64,000 bases of DNA. Source: Limnohabitans sp. WS1. Its GTDB lineage: Bacteria > Pseudomonadota > Gammaproteobacteria > Burkholderiales > Burkholderiaceae_C. The position numbers and the translations under genes are program-made. The stretch covers positions 1 to 64,000 of the forward strand of contig NZ_NERU01000007.1 in NCBI RefSeq assembly GCF_003063265.1. The letters are read 5' to 3'. The notes beneath the pieces are model-generated. The model saw nothing but the letters and a program-made list of their open reading frames with translations. It searched no databases and was not told the DNA's origin. This document shows, piece after piece, positions 23,516 to 33,415 of this stretch; within the stretch, counting starts at the first letter, position 1, and the number at the start of each line of letters is the position of its first letter.

Positions 23516-25236
23516 GTCTGCATCCCCACTTCATGCGGAAAGTCATTGAGCACACACCGGATCGGATTCGGTGCCGCTTGGCCCAGGCCGCAAATCGACG
23601 CGTCACCCATGACCTGCGCCAAATCTTGCAAGGTATCGGAATCCCACACTGGGGCTGCCATGAGCTGCGCAGCCTTGTCGGTGCCCACACGGCATGGGGT
23701 GCACTGGCCGCAGCTTTCGTGCGCAAAAAAGCGCATCACATTCAGGGCCGCTTCGCGGGCGCTGTCGTGTTGGCTCAGCACCATCACGGCGGCCGAACCG
23801 ATGAAGCAGCCGTACGGCTGCAGGGTGTCAAAGTCCAGCGGCACATCGGCCAAGCGCTCGGGCAAGATGCCGCCACTCGCACCGCCGGGCAAATAAGCGT
23901 ACAGCGTATGCCCCTCGGCCATGCCGCCGCAGTATTCATCAACCAATTCGCGCAGCGTGATGCCCGCAGGCGCGAGTTTCACGCCCGGGTGCTTGACACG
24001 CCCGCTGACGCTGAAACGGCGCAGGCCCTTGCGGCCGTGACGTCCATGCGATGCAAAACTGTCCGCGCCCTGCTCGATCAGTTCGCGCACCCAAAACAGG
24101 GTCTCAAAGTTGTGCTCCAGCGTCGGGCGGCCAAACAGGCCCACCTCGGCGATGTAAGGCGGGCGCATGCGCGGCTCACCCCGTTTGCCTTCGATGCTTT
24201 CGATCATGGCCGACTCTTCGCCGCAGATGTAAGCGCCCGCGCCCCGGCGCAACTCAATGCGTGGCAAGGCGCAAGGCGGGTTGGCCTGCAAAGCGGCCAG
24301 TTCTTGGGTCAACAAGACACGCGCTTCGTGGTACTCGTCGCGCAAATAAATGTAGACCGCCTCACAACCCACCACGCTGGCCGCGATCAGCAAACCTTCC
24401 AGAAAACGGTGCGGGTCGGCTTCCAGGCAGGTGCGGTCCTTAAAGGTGCCGGGCTCGCCCTCGTCGATGTTGACCGCCATCAGGCGTGGGCCGGGCTGGC
24501 TGCGCACGATGCGCCATTTGCGTCCAGCCGGAAAACCCGCGCCGCCCAGGCCGCGCAGGCCGGAAGACTCCAAGCACTGGATGACCGATTCGTGGTCTTT
24601 TTGTCCGGCCGCAATGTGCTGCGCCAACTGGTAACCACCCGCTTGCCGATAAGCCGCCAGCCGGATTGCGCCGGGAAGTGGGTTGGGCTCGGTCTGGTGT
24701 TGGGTCACACGCTGCGTCACAGCTTCAAAGGTGGCATGCGCCACAGCCTGCTGACCGACCTGCGCGGCCGGGGCCTGCTCGCAGCGGCCCAAACACGGCA
24801 CAGGCACGACTTGAACGTCCAGCAAATCACGCTGCAATTGGCGCAGCAAACTGTCGCTGCCGGCCAGGCTGCAGCTCAGGCTGTCACACACCCGTACGGT
24901 GATGCGTGGGGCGGTTTGGGTGTCTTTCAGAATCTCGAAGTGGTGATAGAACGATGCGACCTCGAACACCTCGACCACGGGCAGACGCATCTCGGCGGCC
25001 AGCGCAACCATGTGGCGCTCGAACAAACCATGGAAATGGTCGTTCAGTTTGTGCAGGTGCTCGATGAGCAGGTCTCGGCGGTGACCATCAGCAGGTGGCA
25101 AACCGATCAAGGCCTGCACCTCGGCACGGGCCTCGGGCATGACCTGACGGCCTTTGAGCTGCTTGCGGGGTTGACGCAGTTGCTCGCGCAGTGCATTCAA
25201 TCCGATACGTGTTTCAGAAATGGAATCGGTCTGCAT
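23512..25236 (-). CDS. NAD-dependent formate dehydrogenase, NuoE/NuoF-like fusion (beta) subunit
   Basis: A 574-residue fusion. The N-terminal part (about 40-190) is NuoE-like, with a thioredoxin-type [2Fe-2S] site (CDSLSC and CLGRC). The rest is NuoF-like: FMN and NAD binding in GLRGLGGAGFPAGRKW, NIDEGEPGTFKDR and GAGAYICGEESAMIESIEG, and the [4Fe-4S] site ESCGQCTPCRVG with a later Cys in DASICGLGQ. It transfers electrons from the catalytic subunit to NAD+. The fusion of E and F parts in one chain is known in some FDHs and bidirectional hydrogenases. First gene of its operon; preceded by a REP pair. Confidence 0.94.
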   Translation of the reverse strand: MQTDSISETRIGLNALREQLRQPRKQLKGRQVMPEARAEVQALIGLPPADGHRRDLLIEHLHKLNDHFHGLFERHMVALAAEMRLPVVEVFEVASFYHHFEILKDTQTAPRITVRVCDSLSCSLAGSDSLLRQLQRDLLDVQVVPVPCLGRCEQAPAAQVGQQAVAHATFEAVTQRVTQHQTEPNPLPGAIRLAAYRQAGGYQLAQHIAAGQKDHESVIQCLESSGLRGLGGAGFPAGRKWRIVRSQPGPRLMAVNIDEGEPGTFKDRTCLEADPHRFLEGLLIAASVVGCEAVYIYLRDEYHEARVLLTQELAALQANPPCALPRIELRRGAGAYICGEESAMIESIEGKRGEPRMRPPYIAEVGLFGRPTLEHNFETLFWVRELIEQGADSFASHGRHGRKGLRRFSVSGRVKHPGVKLAPAGITLRELVDEYCGGMAEGHTLYAYLPGGASGGILPERLADVPLDFDTLQPYGCFIGSAAVMVLSQHDSAREAALNVMRFFAHESCGQCTPCRVGTDKAAQLMAAPVWDSDTLQDLAQVMGDASICGLGQAAPNPIRCVLNDFPHEVGMQT

Positions 25237-25290
25237 GCGAAGGGGTCACATCCGTTGGAAAATTCATCGTTGCCATGATCGAGTGTGCGT

Positions 25291-25363
25291 TGTCGGGGCT
25301 GAAGCCACCGACCTACAAGAGACAAGTGCGCTGATTTGTAGGTCGGCGGCTTCAGCCCCGACA
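25291..25363. repeat. Inverted pair of REP-like elements, TGTAGGTCGG family
   Basis: TGTCGGGGCTGAAGCCACCG ACCTACA (left) and TGTAGGTCGGCGGCTTCAGC plus CCCGACA (right) are inverted copies separated by about 20 bases, so the whole can fold as a long hairpin. Each copy also has its own GGCTTCAGCC-type stem. It sits between boxA and the NAD-FDH operon, both on the minus strand, and may act as a weak terminator or stabilise the boxA mRNA end. A degenerate copy is at 3921. Confidence 0.85.
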
Positions 25364-25393
25364 TGACCGCGAAGCGCACAGTTTCTGCTGGGA

Positions 25394-26704
25394 TCAATAG
25401 GTTTCAAGGTGCAGACGGCCTTCTTTTTTGAGGGCCGCACCGATGCTGTCCCAATCGAGTCCAGCATTTTGCGCGATGTCGCGCAGGGCCATGACCACGC
25501 CCTCTTCCATGCTTTTGAGCCCGCACACATAAAAGCAGGTATTGGGGTCCTTGAGTTGTGCAGCGATGTCGGCAGCACGGTCGCGCATGGCGTCCTGAAC
25601 GTAGCGTTTGGTCTTGCCCACTTCACGCGAAAAAGCAAACTCGATGTCAATGAAGTCTTTGGGCAGATTGTTGAGCGGACCAAAGTAAGGCAGTTCGGCC
25701 GGCGTGCGGGCCCCAAAGAACAGCATGAGTTTGCCGCCCTCGAACTTGCCACTGGCCCGCAGGCGGCGACGCCATTCGGTCATGGCCCGCATGGGCGCAG
25801 AGCCGGTGCCGGTGCAGATCATGACGATGTGGCTCTTGGGGTGGTTGGGCATGAGGAAGCTCGCGCCAAACGGCCCGATCACCTGCACTTTTTCACCCAC
25901 ATTCAGATCACACATGAAGTTGGATGCTACGCCGCGCACAGGTTTGCCGTCGTGGTCTTCGAGCACACGCTTGATGGTCAGCGACAGGTTGTTGTGGCCA
26001 GGGCGCTCGCCATTGCGGGGGCTGGCAATCGAATACTGGCGAGCGTGGTGTGGCTTGCCGTTGGCGTCAACGCCTGGCGGGATGATGCCGATCGACTGGC
26101 CTTCGAGCACCGGAAAGGGCATGCTGCCAAAGTCGAGCACGATGTGGTGCGTGTCGTAGTCTTGCTGACCTGCTTGTTGACCCACTTCGGTCACGCGCAG
26201 GTTTCCTGTGACGGTGGCGGTGATGGTTTTCTCAGCGGCCTTGGGACCATACAGGTTGGTGTAGGCGTGTGCGGCCGACCAGGGCGGTATGGTCGCGCCG
26301 AACTGGGCAGAATTGAAACCCGAGGCGGTGGGGGTGCTGGCGACCGACGACGAAGAGGCTGCAGATTGAACAGCGGCTTGGGATTCCTCTTGGGCAGCAC
26401 CCGCAAGGCCACCGGCCTCAGCCAGTTCTTCGGCGCTCAGTTCAGCGGGCAGGTCGTACCACTTGAGTTGTTCTTCGATGCTGTAGGCCTTGGCCTTGGG
26501 CACCATGCGCCAGTTGTCAATCGAGCCGGTGGGGCATGGCGAGATGCAGTCCATGCAACCGTTGCAGACATCGGCCTTGACCACGTAGTTGAGCGAGTCG
26601 TGGGTGATGGCACCCACGGGGCAGATCGCTTCGCAGGTGTTGCAGCGGATGCAGATTTCCGGGTCGATCAGGTGTTGTTTGATCAGGGTTGCTTCTGTGC
26701 TCAT
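25394..26704 (-). CDS. boxA: Benzoyl-CoA 2,3-epoxidase reductase subunit BoxA
   Basis: Flavin and Fe-S reductase that passes electrons from NADPH to the oxygenase BoxB. The 436-residue protein has two ferredoxin motifs near the N-terminus ([12 protein letters not shown] at about 18-29 and [12 protein letters not shown] at about 47-58), a Ser/Ala-rich linker (about 100-145), then an FNR-like domain with [11 protein letters not shown] (FAD), [11 protein letters not shown] (NADPH) and C-terminal [10 protein letters not shown]. This order is that of BoxA. It is the last box gene on the minus strand, but 625 bases of repeats separate it from boxB. Confidence 0.95.
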   Translation of the reverse strand: MSTEATLIKQHLIDPEICIRCNTCEAICPVGAITHDSLNYVVKADVCNGCMDCISPCPTGSIDNWRMVPKAKAYSIEEQLKWYDLPAELSAEELAEAGGLAGAAQEESQAAVQSAASSSSVASTPTASGFNSAQFGATIPPWSAAHAYTNLYGPKAAEKTITATVTGNLRVTEVGQQAGQQDYDTHHIVLDFGSMPFPVLEGQSIGIIPPGVDANGKPHHARQYSIASPRNGERPGHNNLSLTIKRVLEDHDGKPVRGVASNFMCDLNVGEKVQVIGPFGASFLMPNHPKSHIVMICTGTGSAPMRAMTEWRRRLRASGKFEGGKLMLFFGARTPAELPYFGPLNNLPKDFIDIEFAFSREVGKTKRYVQDAMRDRAADIAAQLKDPNTCFYVCGLKSMEEGVVMALRDIAQNAGLDWDSIGAALKKEGRLHLETY

Positions 26705-26758
26705 GTCTTGGCTCTCTTGAATTTTGGCGTTTTCTGTCTGTTGTCTGCGTGGTCCGCA

Positions 26759-26830
26759 ACGGTATGGCTTGGGGCCGGGCGCCTCATGCTGGGGTACCAG
26801 AAATCGGCGCCCGGCCCCAAGCCATACCGT
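26759..26830 (-). repeat. Long hairpin H1 (inverted orientation)
   Basis: The arms 26759-26783 and 26806-26830 are perfectly complementary over 25 bp (ACGGTATGGCTTGGGGCCGG continuing to GCGCC). The 22-base apex 26784-26805 is the reverse complement of the core seen in H2-H4 and includes its own 4-bp stem CTGG/CCAG. The outer arm sequence is unlike that of the other three copies. Confidence 0.92.
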
Positions 26831-26895
26831 CGCTCTGTGCCTGCATGAACGTCGTCAGTCTACCGGTGTCTTTGACTCGCGCACCCATGTCCCAT

Positions 26896-26973
26896 GTCAT
26901 TGAAAGGGCAAGGGGCGGGTGACGATTTTCGGTACCCCGGTATGAGGAACCCGCCCCTTGCCCTTTCAATGAC
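26896..26973 (+). repeat. Long hairpin H2
   Basis: The arms 26896-26920 (GTCATTGAAAGGGCAAGGGG, then CGGGT) and 26949-26973 are perfectly complementary over 25 bp. The 28-base apex has the core GACGATTTTCGGTACCCCGG, with TCGG/CCGG in place of the CTGG/CCAG inner stem of the other copies. Confidence 0.92.
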
Positions 26974-27258
26974 CGCCTCATTTCAAGGCAGCACCTTCAA
27001 ACCACTGGCAAACCAGTAGTCCATTGACGTCAAGGACACAGAACCAACTCCATGCAGTTGACAGGGAAAGGGGCGGGTGACGATTTCTGGTACCCCAGCA
27101 TGAGGAACCCGCCCCTTGCCCTTTCAATGACCGCCTCACTTCAAGGCAGCACCTTCAAACCACTGGCAAACCAGTAGTCCATTGACGTCAAGGACACAGA
27201 ACCAACTCCATGCAGTTGACAGGGGAAGGGGCGGGTGACGATTTCTGGTACCCCAGCA
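26943..27258 (+). repeat. Tandem duplication, two copies of a 158-bp unit
   Basis: The sequence from TGAGGAACCCGCCCCTTGCC at 26943 recurs at 27101 and its first 18 bases again at 27259, an exact period of 158. The two full copies differ at very few places (for example CTCATTTC against CTCACTTC and one G/A in the arm). Each unit starts and ends inside a hairpin core. Confidence 0.92.
27064..27121 (+). repeat. Hairpin H3, chimeric arms
   Basis: Only the inner 11 bp (AAGGGGCGGGT/ACCCGCCCCTT, 27068-27078 and 27107-27117) plus four further pairs are complementary. The left arm is of the H4 type (GTTGACAGGG) and the right arm of the H2 type (GCCCTTTCAATG), as expected at the junction of the 158-bp duplication. 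Confidence 0.85.
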
Positions 27259-27289
27259 TGAGGAACCCGCCCCTTCCTCTGTCAACTGC
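27212..27289 (+). repeat. Long hairpin H4
   Basis: The arms 27212-27236 (GCAGTTGACAGGGGAAGGGG, then CGGGT) and 27265-27289 pair over 25 bp with a single mismatch, around a 28-base apex identical in its core to H3. It lies 40 bases after the boxB stop codon in the direction of transcription. Confidence 0.92.
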
Positions 27290-27328
27290 CGCCCCCGCAA
27301 ACAGCGAGGACGGCAGCAAGAGACTCAA

Positions 27329-28756
<1,428 letters not shown>

Positions 28757-28779
28757 GATGTTCTCCTGGTGAAAAATTT

Positions 28780-30438
28780 TTAAACGCGGTTCAGATCAAA
28801 CTGGACTTTTTCGCCCTTGCCGTAGACCTTCAGGGCACCCTTTTCGCCGACGGCGTTGGGGCGCTGGAAGATCCAGTTCTGCCAGGCGGTCAGGCGGCCA
28901 AAGATGCGGGTCAGCATGTTTTCTTGGCTGGCGAAACGCAGGTTGGCTTCCAGACCGGTCAGGGCATCGGGCGACATGGAAGAGCGCTCTTCCAGGGCCA
29001 AGCGGATTTCGTCGGCCCAATCGATGTCGTCAGGCGCGGCAGTCACCAGGCCCAGGGCCAGAGCGGCGTCAGCATCCAAGGCCTTGCCAATCGCGCCGCG
29101 AGCGGCTTCCATGGCAGGCACTTCTTCATAAAAGCGGCGCTGCAAGCGGGTCTGGTCGTTGACCATGGGGAAGAAACCGAAGTTCATTTCGTTGAGTTGA
29201 ATCTTGGGGGCCTTGGCTTCGTCGTCCGGCAGCGCCAGCATGTAAGCACGGTCGGCGCAGAAAGCCAACTCGGCGAGTGTGCCGACAAAGCATGTCCCCT
29301 CTTCAATCAGGGCGAACAGGCTGCGCGAAGTCACGTCCATGCGGGCAAGGGTGCGGCGCAGGTGGCCGATGGTTTCACGCACAAACCAGTGGTCTTTGTT
29401 CGCCAGCATGGTGGCGTCCGAAGCCAACACGGCAGCGGCGTCGCCCGATGTTTTGAGCACCCAGGTGCCGATGTCCAGTTCGTTGGTGCGCATGTGCAGG
29501 ATGGCGTCATCCAATTCGCGCACCATCTGCAGCGGCCACCAGTTCATGCCTGCGGCTTCGATGCCCGCGATGTCGGTGGGTTGGGCTGTGGCAGGGGCTT
29601 TGACGGTGAAGGTGGCAATGCGCTTGGTACGGTCAATCTCCACCGAGACGTTGGTGTAGGTGAGCGCATCGGCCGCGATGGTACGGTTCAAGGGTGTCAG
29701 TTCCACGCCCTTGACGCCTGCAGGCCGGATGCTGCCAGCGGCCAGCTTTGCGGCGCGTGCCTTGACCACATCTTTGAACACGGCGGGCTTGGCGACGGCA
29801 TCGACCAGACGCCAGTCCACGGCTTTTTGACCACGCACGCCTTCGACGCTGGTGCAGAAAATGTCGGCCAGGTCGTGGCGCACATGGCGCTTGTCGGTCA
29901 CGCGGGTCAGGCCGCCGGTGCCGGGCAACACGCCGAGCAAAGGCACTTCAGGCAAAGACACCGAAGAAGAACGGTCGTCCACCAGCACGATGTCGTCGCA
30001 GGCCAGGGCCAGCTCATAGCCGCCGCCAGCGCAAGCGCCGTTCAGGGCGGCGACGAATTTCAGGCCGTCGTGCTTGCTGGAGTCTTCAATGCCGTTGCGG
30101 GTTTCGTTGGTGAACTTGCAGAAGTTCACTTTCCATCCGTGGGTGGACACACCCAGCATGAAGATGTTGGCACCGGAGCAGAACACGCGGTCTTTCAGGC
30201 TGGTCACCACCACCGAGCGCACTTCGGGATGCTCGAAACGGATGCGTTGCAGCGCATCGTGCAACTCGATGTCCACACCCAGGTCGTAGCTGTTGAGCTT
30301 GAGTTTGTAGCCAGGGCGGATGCCGGCGTCTTCATTGATGTTGATCGACAAGGTCGCGATCTCGCCATCAAAAGCCAGGTGGATGTGCTTGTACTGCGAA
30401 GGGTGGGTCTGGTAATTGACTTGAAGCGCTGCGGTCAT
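28780..30438 (-). CDS. boxC: 2,3-epoxybenzoyl-CoA dihydrolase BoxC
   Basis: Crotonase-type enzyme that opens the ring of 2,3-epoxybenzoyl-CoA with two water molecules, giving 3,4-dehydroadipyl-CoA semialdehyde and formate. The 552-residue protein has a crotonase core (VFCSGANIFMLG, NGACAGGGYELALACDDIVLVD, LPEVPLLGVLPGTGGLTRV) and the long BoxC-specific C-terminal half. ATG 30438 (MTAALQVNYQ) has GGAGACACCC upstream and gives the usual length; a start 14 codons earlier has less support. First gene of boxC-boxB-boxA. Its formate product links it to the neighbouring NAD-FDH genes (inference). Confidence 0.96.
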   Translation of the reverse strand: MTAALQVNYQTHPSQYKHIHLAFDGEIATLSININEDAGIRPGYKLKLNSYDLGVDIELHDALQRIRFEHPEVRSVVVTSLKDRVFCSGANIFMLGVSTHGWKVNFCKFTNETRNGIEDSSKHDGLKFVAALNGACAGGGYELALACDDIVLVDDRSSSVSLPEVPLLGVLPGTGGLTRVTDKRHVRHDLADIFCTSVEGVRGQKAVDWRLVDAVAKPAVFKDVVKARAAKLAAGSIRPAGVKGVELTPLNRTIAADALTYTNVSVEIDRTKRIATFTVKAPATAQPTDIAGIEAAGMNWWPLQMVRELDDAILHMRTNELDIGTWVLKTSGDAAAVLASDATMLANKDHWFVRETIGHLRRTLARMDVTSRSLFALIEEGTCFVGTLAELAFCADRAYMLALPDDEAKAPKIQLNEMNFGFFPMVNDQTRLQRRFYEEVPAMEAARGAIGKALDADAALALGLVTAAPDDIDWADEIRLALEERSSMSPDALTGLEANLRFASQENMLTRIFGRLTAWQNWIFQRPNAVGEKGALKVYGKGEKVQFDLNRV

Positions 30439-30483
30439 GGGTGTCTCCATCGGTGAAGGGGTGGAATTGATTTCTGTCAAAAA

Positions 30484-30553
30484 TGCAGTTCATTGCATGT
30501 TGAGCTGAAGTTTAGTGCATCTTTGCCGTTCGCGTAATATGCACTTTAATGCA
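30484..30553 (-). promoter_or_regulatory. BoxR-type operator boxes upstream of boxC
   Basis: Two TGCA-N6-TGCA boxes, TGCAGTTCATTGCA (30484-30497) and TGCACTTTAATGCA (30540-30553), with a further single TGCA at 30516, lie 46-115 bases before the boxC start. TGCA direct repeats with six-base spacing are the known recognition pattern of BzdR/BoxR regulators, and boxR is the adjacent gene. Confidence 0.85.
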
Positions 30554-30596
30554 TTTTATAGGTATTTACCCTATGAAATAAATTCTCACCCCCACA

Positions 30597-31511
30597 TCAA
30601 GCCTGACGTCCCAGATGTTGGCGAACCGAAGTACGCAAGGCCTCAAAAGCCTGGTCTTCTGTTCGGCCACTGGTGTTGATGGCCATGTCGGCTTTGGAAT
30701 AAAAAGCGGCTCGTCCTTCCAAAATGCGTTTGAGGTCTTCCATGGCCTCGCGGCTGGCGGCCATGGGGCGCATGTCCCCTTGGGCGGCCACACGGCCCAT
30801 GTGGTCGGTGGCATCGGCCTGCAGCCACACGGTGGTGCAGTGCGACAGCAACAGATTGAAGTTGGCCGAATCCGACACCAGCCCCCCGGGCGTGGCAATC
30901 ACCACTTCGGGGTAAATCTGAATGGCTTCTTCGAGGGCACGGCGCTCGTAGCGTCGATAAGCGTTAGCCCCATACAGGTTGTGGATCTCGCTGATCTGGC
31001 ATCCGGCAAATTGCTCAATTTCTCGGCTCAGCTCAATGAAGGGAAATCCCATGTCGTCGGCCAGGCGCTGGCCCAGCGCGGTTTTGCCTGCCCCGCGCAA
31101 ACCGATCAAGGCAATGCGGTTCTGACGCTCTTGTGCGTTACCCCCTTCACCCAATAAATCCACCAGCTGCAATCTGGCACGGCGCAAATCGGCTTCGCTG
31201 CGCTGGCCCAACAACTCACGAATCAAGAGCCATTCGGGCGAGCGGGTGGTCACATCACCGAGCAATTCGGCCAAAGAACATTGCAAGGCGTTGGCCACCT
31301 GCAACAGCACCAACACCGAGACGTTGCCAGTGCCGTATTCGAGGTTGGCCAAGTGGCGTTCAGAGACTTCGGCGGCCAAAGCCACGGCGCGGCGCGTCAT
31401 GCCTTGACGCGAGCGCAAGTTGCGCACCCGCTCCCCCAAGGCTTCCAAAAAAGGATGGCGTCGGGTGTCGGGCTCGGTCGGATCGATGGGCAAGCTGGCT
31501 TCAGAGGTCAT
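30597..31511 (-). CDS. boxR: Benzoyl-CoA responsive regulator BoxR (HTH plus shikimate kinase-like domain)
   Basis: Repressor of box genes released by benzoyl-CoA in characterised relatives (BzdR/BoxR of Azoarcus). The 304-residue protein has an XRE-type HTH at about 27-85 (RQGMTRRAVALAAEVSERHL in part), a linker, and a shikimate kinase-like domain from about 130 with the P-loop GLRGAGKT (137-144); in this family that domain binds the effector rather than shikimate. ATG 31511 (MTSEAS) is chosen; ribosome site weak. It sits between boxC and the divergent boxD, with TGCA boxes on both sides, so autoregulation is likely. Confidence 0.95.
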   Translation of the reverse strand: MTSEASLPIDPTEPDTRRHPFLEALGERVRNLRSRQGMTRRAVALAAEVSERHLANLEYGTGNVSVLVLLQVANALQCSLAELLGDVTTRSPEWLLIRELLGQRSEADLRRARLQLVDLLGEGGNAQERQNRIALIGLRGAGKTALGQRLADDMGFPFIELSREIEQFAGCQISEIHNLYGANAYRRYERRALEEAIQIYPEVVIATPGGLVSDSANFNLLLSHCTTVWLQADATDHMGRVAAQGDMRPMAASREAMEDLKRILEGRAAFYSKADMAINTSGRTEDQAFEALRTSVRQHLGRQA

Positions 31512-31570
31512 GTTCAACACGGAATGACAAAACAAGGGGAAAACCCTAGGATTTCAGGAAACCCAAAACA

Positions 31571-31672
31571 TGCACTTTAATGCATACTAGAGGGCAAGCA
31601 CAATAATGCATGGAGCTTTGTTTATACCGCCAACTGGCCCCGTGGAACAAACTTTGATGCACTGTCAGTGCA
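31571..31672 (+). promoter_or_regulatory. BoxR-type operator boxes between boxR and boxD
   Basis: TGCACTTTAATGCA at 31571-31584 is identical to the box upstream of boxC. A single TGCA follows at 31607 and a TGCA-N7-TGCA pair at 31658-31672, just before the boxD start. The divergent region therefore probably controls both boxR and boxD-bclA. Confidence 0.82.
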
Positions 31673-31715
31673 AATTGCGCCCCCATCGCCCCCCATCCAA
31701 ACGAAAGCCACGCCC

Positions 31716-33284
31716 ATGTCCCCATTGCTTCCCAACTTTTTTGCAGGCCGCTGGCAAACCGGCACCGGTGCAGGCACGCCCCTGTTCGACCCGGTGCTGG
31801 GCACCGAGCTGGCCCGCGTGTCCAGCACCGGCATAGACCTGGCCGAAGGCTTTGCCTTTGCCCGTGAACAAGGCGGCGCTGCGCTGCGTGCCCTGAGCTA
31901 CGGGCAACGCGCTGCATTGCTCACCAAGATCGTCGAAGTCCTGCAAGCCAACCGCGACACCTACTACGAGATCGCCACGGCCAACAGTGGCACCGTGGCC
32001 AAGGACTCGGGCGTGGACATTGACGGCGCGATCTTCACCCTGGGCTACTACGCCAAGCAGGGCGCGGCCCTGGGCGACGCCACGCTGCTGCTCGACGGCG
32101 AGCGCATCCGCATGGCCAAAGACCCAGCCTTCCAGACCCAGCACATCCAGGTGCCCACACGCGGCGTGGCGCTGTTCATCAACGCCTTCAACTTCCCCAG
32201 CTGGGGCCTGTGGGAAAAAGCCGCGCCGGCACTGTTGTCGGGCGTGCCCGTCATCATCAAGCCCGCGACCGCCACCGCCTGGCTGACCCAGCGCATGGTC
32301 AAAGACGTGGTCGACGCAGGTGTGTTGCCCGTGGGTGCGCTGTCGGTCATCTGTGGCTCCTCCGCTGGCCTGATGGACCAGCTGCAAGCCTTTGACGTGG
32401 TCAGCTTCACCGGCTCGGCCGAGACCGGCAAGATCATCCGCAGCCACCGCGCGGTGACCGAGCTGTCGGTGCGCTGCAACATCGAAGCCGACAGCCTCAA
32501 CAGCGCCCTGCTCTCGCCTGCGGCCACCGCAGACAGCGAAGCCTTCAAGCTGCTGGTGGCCGAAGTGGCCCGCGAGATGACGGTCAAATCGGGCCAGAAG
32601 TGCACCGCGATCCGCCGCATTTTTGTGCCGCGTGCTTTGTACAAAGCCGCCGCCGAAGCCATGGGGGCGCGTCTGGCCAAAACCACCGTGGGCAACCCGC
32701 GCAACGAGACCGTGCGCATGGGTGCATTGGTCAGTCAGGAACAAAAAGCCAGCGTGCTTGCGGGCCTGAAACTGCTGAAAACCGAAGCCACCGTTTTGTT
32801 CGACGGCAACAGTGCCGCACTGATCGATGCCGACGCCAACAGCGCTTGCGTGGCCCCGGTGCTGCTGGGCACCGAATCGCCCATGACGGCCCAGGTGCTG
32901 CACTCGGTCGAGGTGTTCGGCCCCGTGTCCACCCTGATGCCTTACGACAGCATCGACGAGGCCTACGCCATGATTCGCCGGGGTGAAGGCTCGTTGGTGT
33001 GCTCGGTCTACAGCGAAGACCCTGTATTCACCGCGCAAGCCTCTGTGGCTTTGGCCAGCAGCCACGGCCGTGTGCACGCCATCTCACCCGACGTGGCAAG
33101 CCTGCACAGCGGCCACGGCAACGTGATGCCCATGAGCTTGCACGGCGGCCCCGGCCGCGCGGGCGGCGGCGAAGAGCTGGGCGGCCTGCGGGCGCTCAAT
33201 TTCTACCACCGCCGCAGTGCGGTGCAAGGCAGCTCGCTCGCTTTGGATCAGCTGACCGCCCAGGGCGGCAAGCTGGCCCTCTGA
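31716..33284 (+). CDS. boxD: 3,4-dehydroadipyl-CoA semialdehyde dehydrogenase (BoxD type)
   Basis: NADP-dependent aldehyde dehydrogenase oxidising the BoxC product to 3,4-dehydroadipyl-CoA. The 522-residue protein belongs to the PaaN-like ALDH branch: [39 protein letters not shown], catalytic C296 in [12 protein letters not shown] and E257 in NIEADSLN. It has no fused hydratase domain, unlike PaaZ. ATG 31716 (MSPLLPNFF) is the start expected from family length. It is divergent from boxR, followed by the benzoate-CoA ligase gene, and under the TGCA boxes. Confidence 0.92.
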   Translation: MSPLLPNFFAGRWQTGTGAGTPLFDPVLGTELARVSSTGIDLAEGFAFAREQGGAALRALSYGQRAALLTKIVEVLQANRDTYYEIATANSGTVAKDSGVDIDGAIFTLGYYAKQGAALGDATLLLDGERIRMAKDPAFQTQHIQVPTRGVALFINAFNFPSWGLWEKAAPALLSGVPVIIKPATATAWLTQRMVKDVVDAGVLPVGALSVICGSSAGLMDQLQAFDVVSFTGSAETGKIIRSHRAVTELSVRCNIEADSLNSALLSPAATADSEAFKLLVAEVAREMTVKSGQKCTAIRRIFVPRALYKAAAEAMGARLAKTTVGNPRNETVRMGALVSQEQKASVLAGLKLLKTEATVLFDGNSAALIDADANSACVAPVLLGTESPMTAQVLHSVEVFGPVSTLMPYDSIDEAYAMIRRGEGSLVCSVYSEDPVFTAQASVALASSHGRVHAISPDVASLHSGHGNVMPMSLHGGPGRAGGGEELGGLRALNFYHRRSAVQGSSLALDQLTAQGGKLAL

Positions 33285-33291
33285 CCCCCCT

Positions 33292-33359
33292 TGTAGGAGC
33301 CGCGCCCCCGCAACGAAAATCCCCAGCAGGCGGATCGCCGCAAGGGCGCGGCTCCTGCA
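33292..33359. repeat. Inverted pair of REP-like elements, TGTAGGAGC family
   Basis: TGTAGGAGCCGCGCCC at 33292 and GGGCGCGGCTCCTGCA ending at 33359 are inverted copies about 36 bases apart that can fold into one long stem. Same family head (TGTAGGAGC) as the 81-bp array at 23130. It lies between boxD and the ligase gene, which are on the same strand, so it may tune their relative expression. Confidence 0.8.
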
Positions 33360-33415
33360 AAAGATGGGCCAACACAGGTCATTTCAACAACCAAGACAAC
33401 CCTGAGGAGACACAC

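Larger units (their letters stand above)
26705..27328. repeat. Intergenic region of long hairpin repeats between boxB and boxA
   Basis: This 624-base stretch holds no gene. It contains four related hairpins, annotated separately. They share a core (GATTTCTGGTACCCCAGCAT or close variant, one copy inverted) and have 22-25 bp arms. A 158-bp unit is tandemly repeated from 26943. Each unit also carries ACCACTGGCAAACCAGTAGT and the palindrome TTGACGTCAA. The boxA ribosome site region is the last 20 bases at the 26705 side. Confidence 0.9.

Noticed and set aside
26943..27258. 158-bp repeats considered as CRISPR or integron attC array
   Set aside because: The units are near-identical throughout, and the attC core sites (RYYYAAC/GTTRRRY) are not seen; no integrase or cas gene is nearby.
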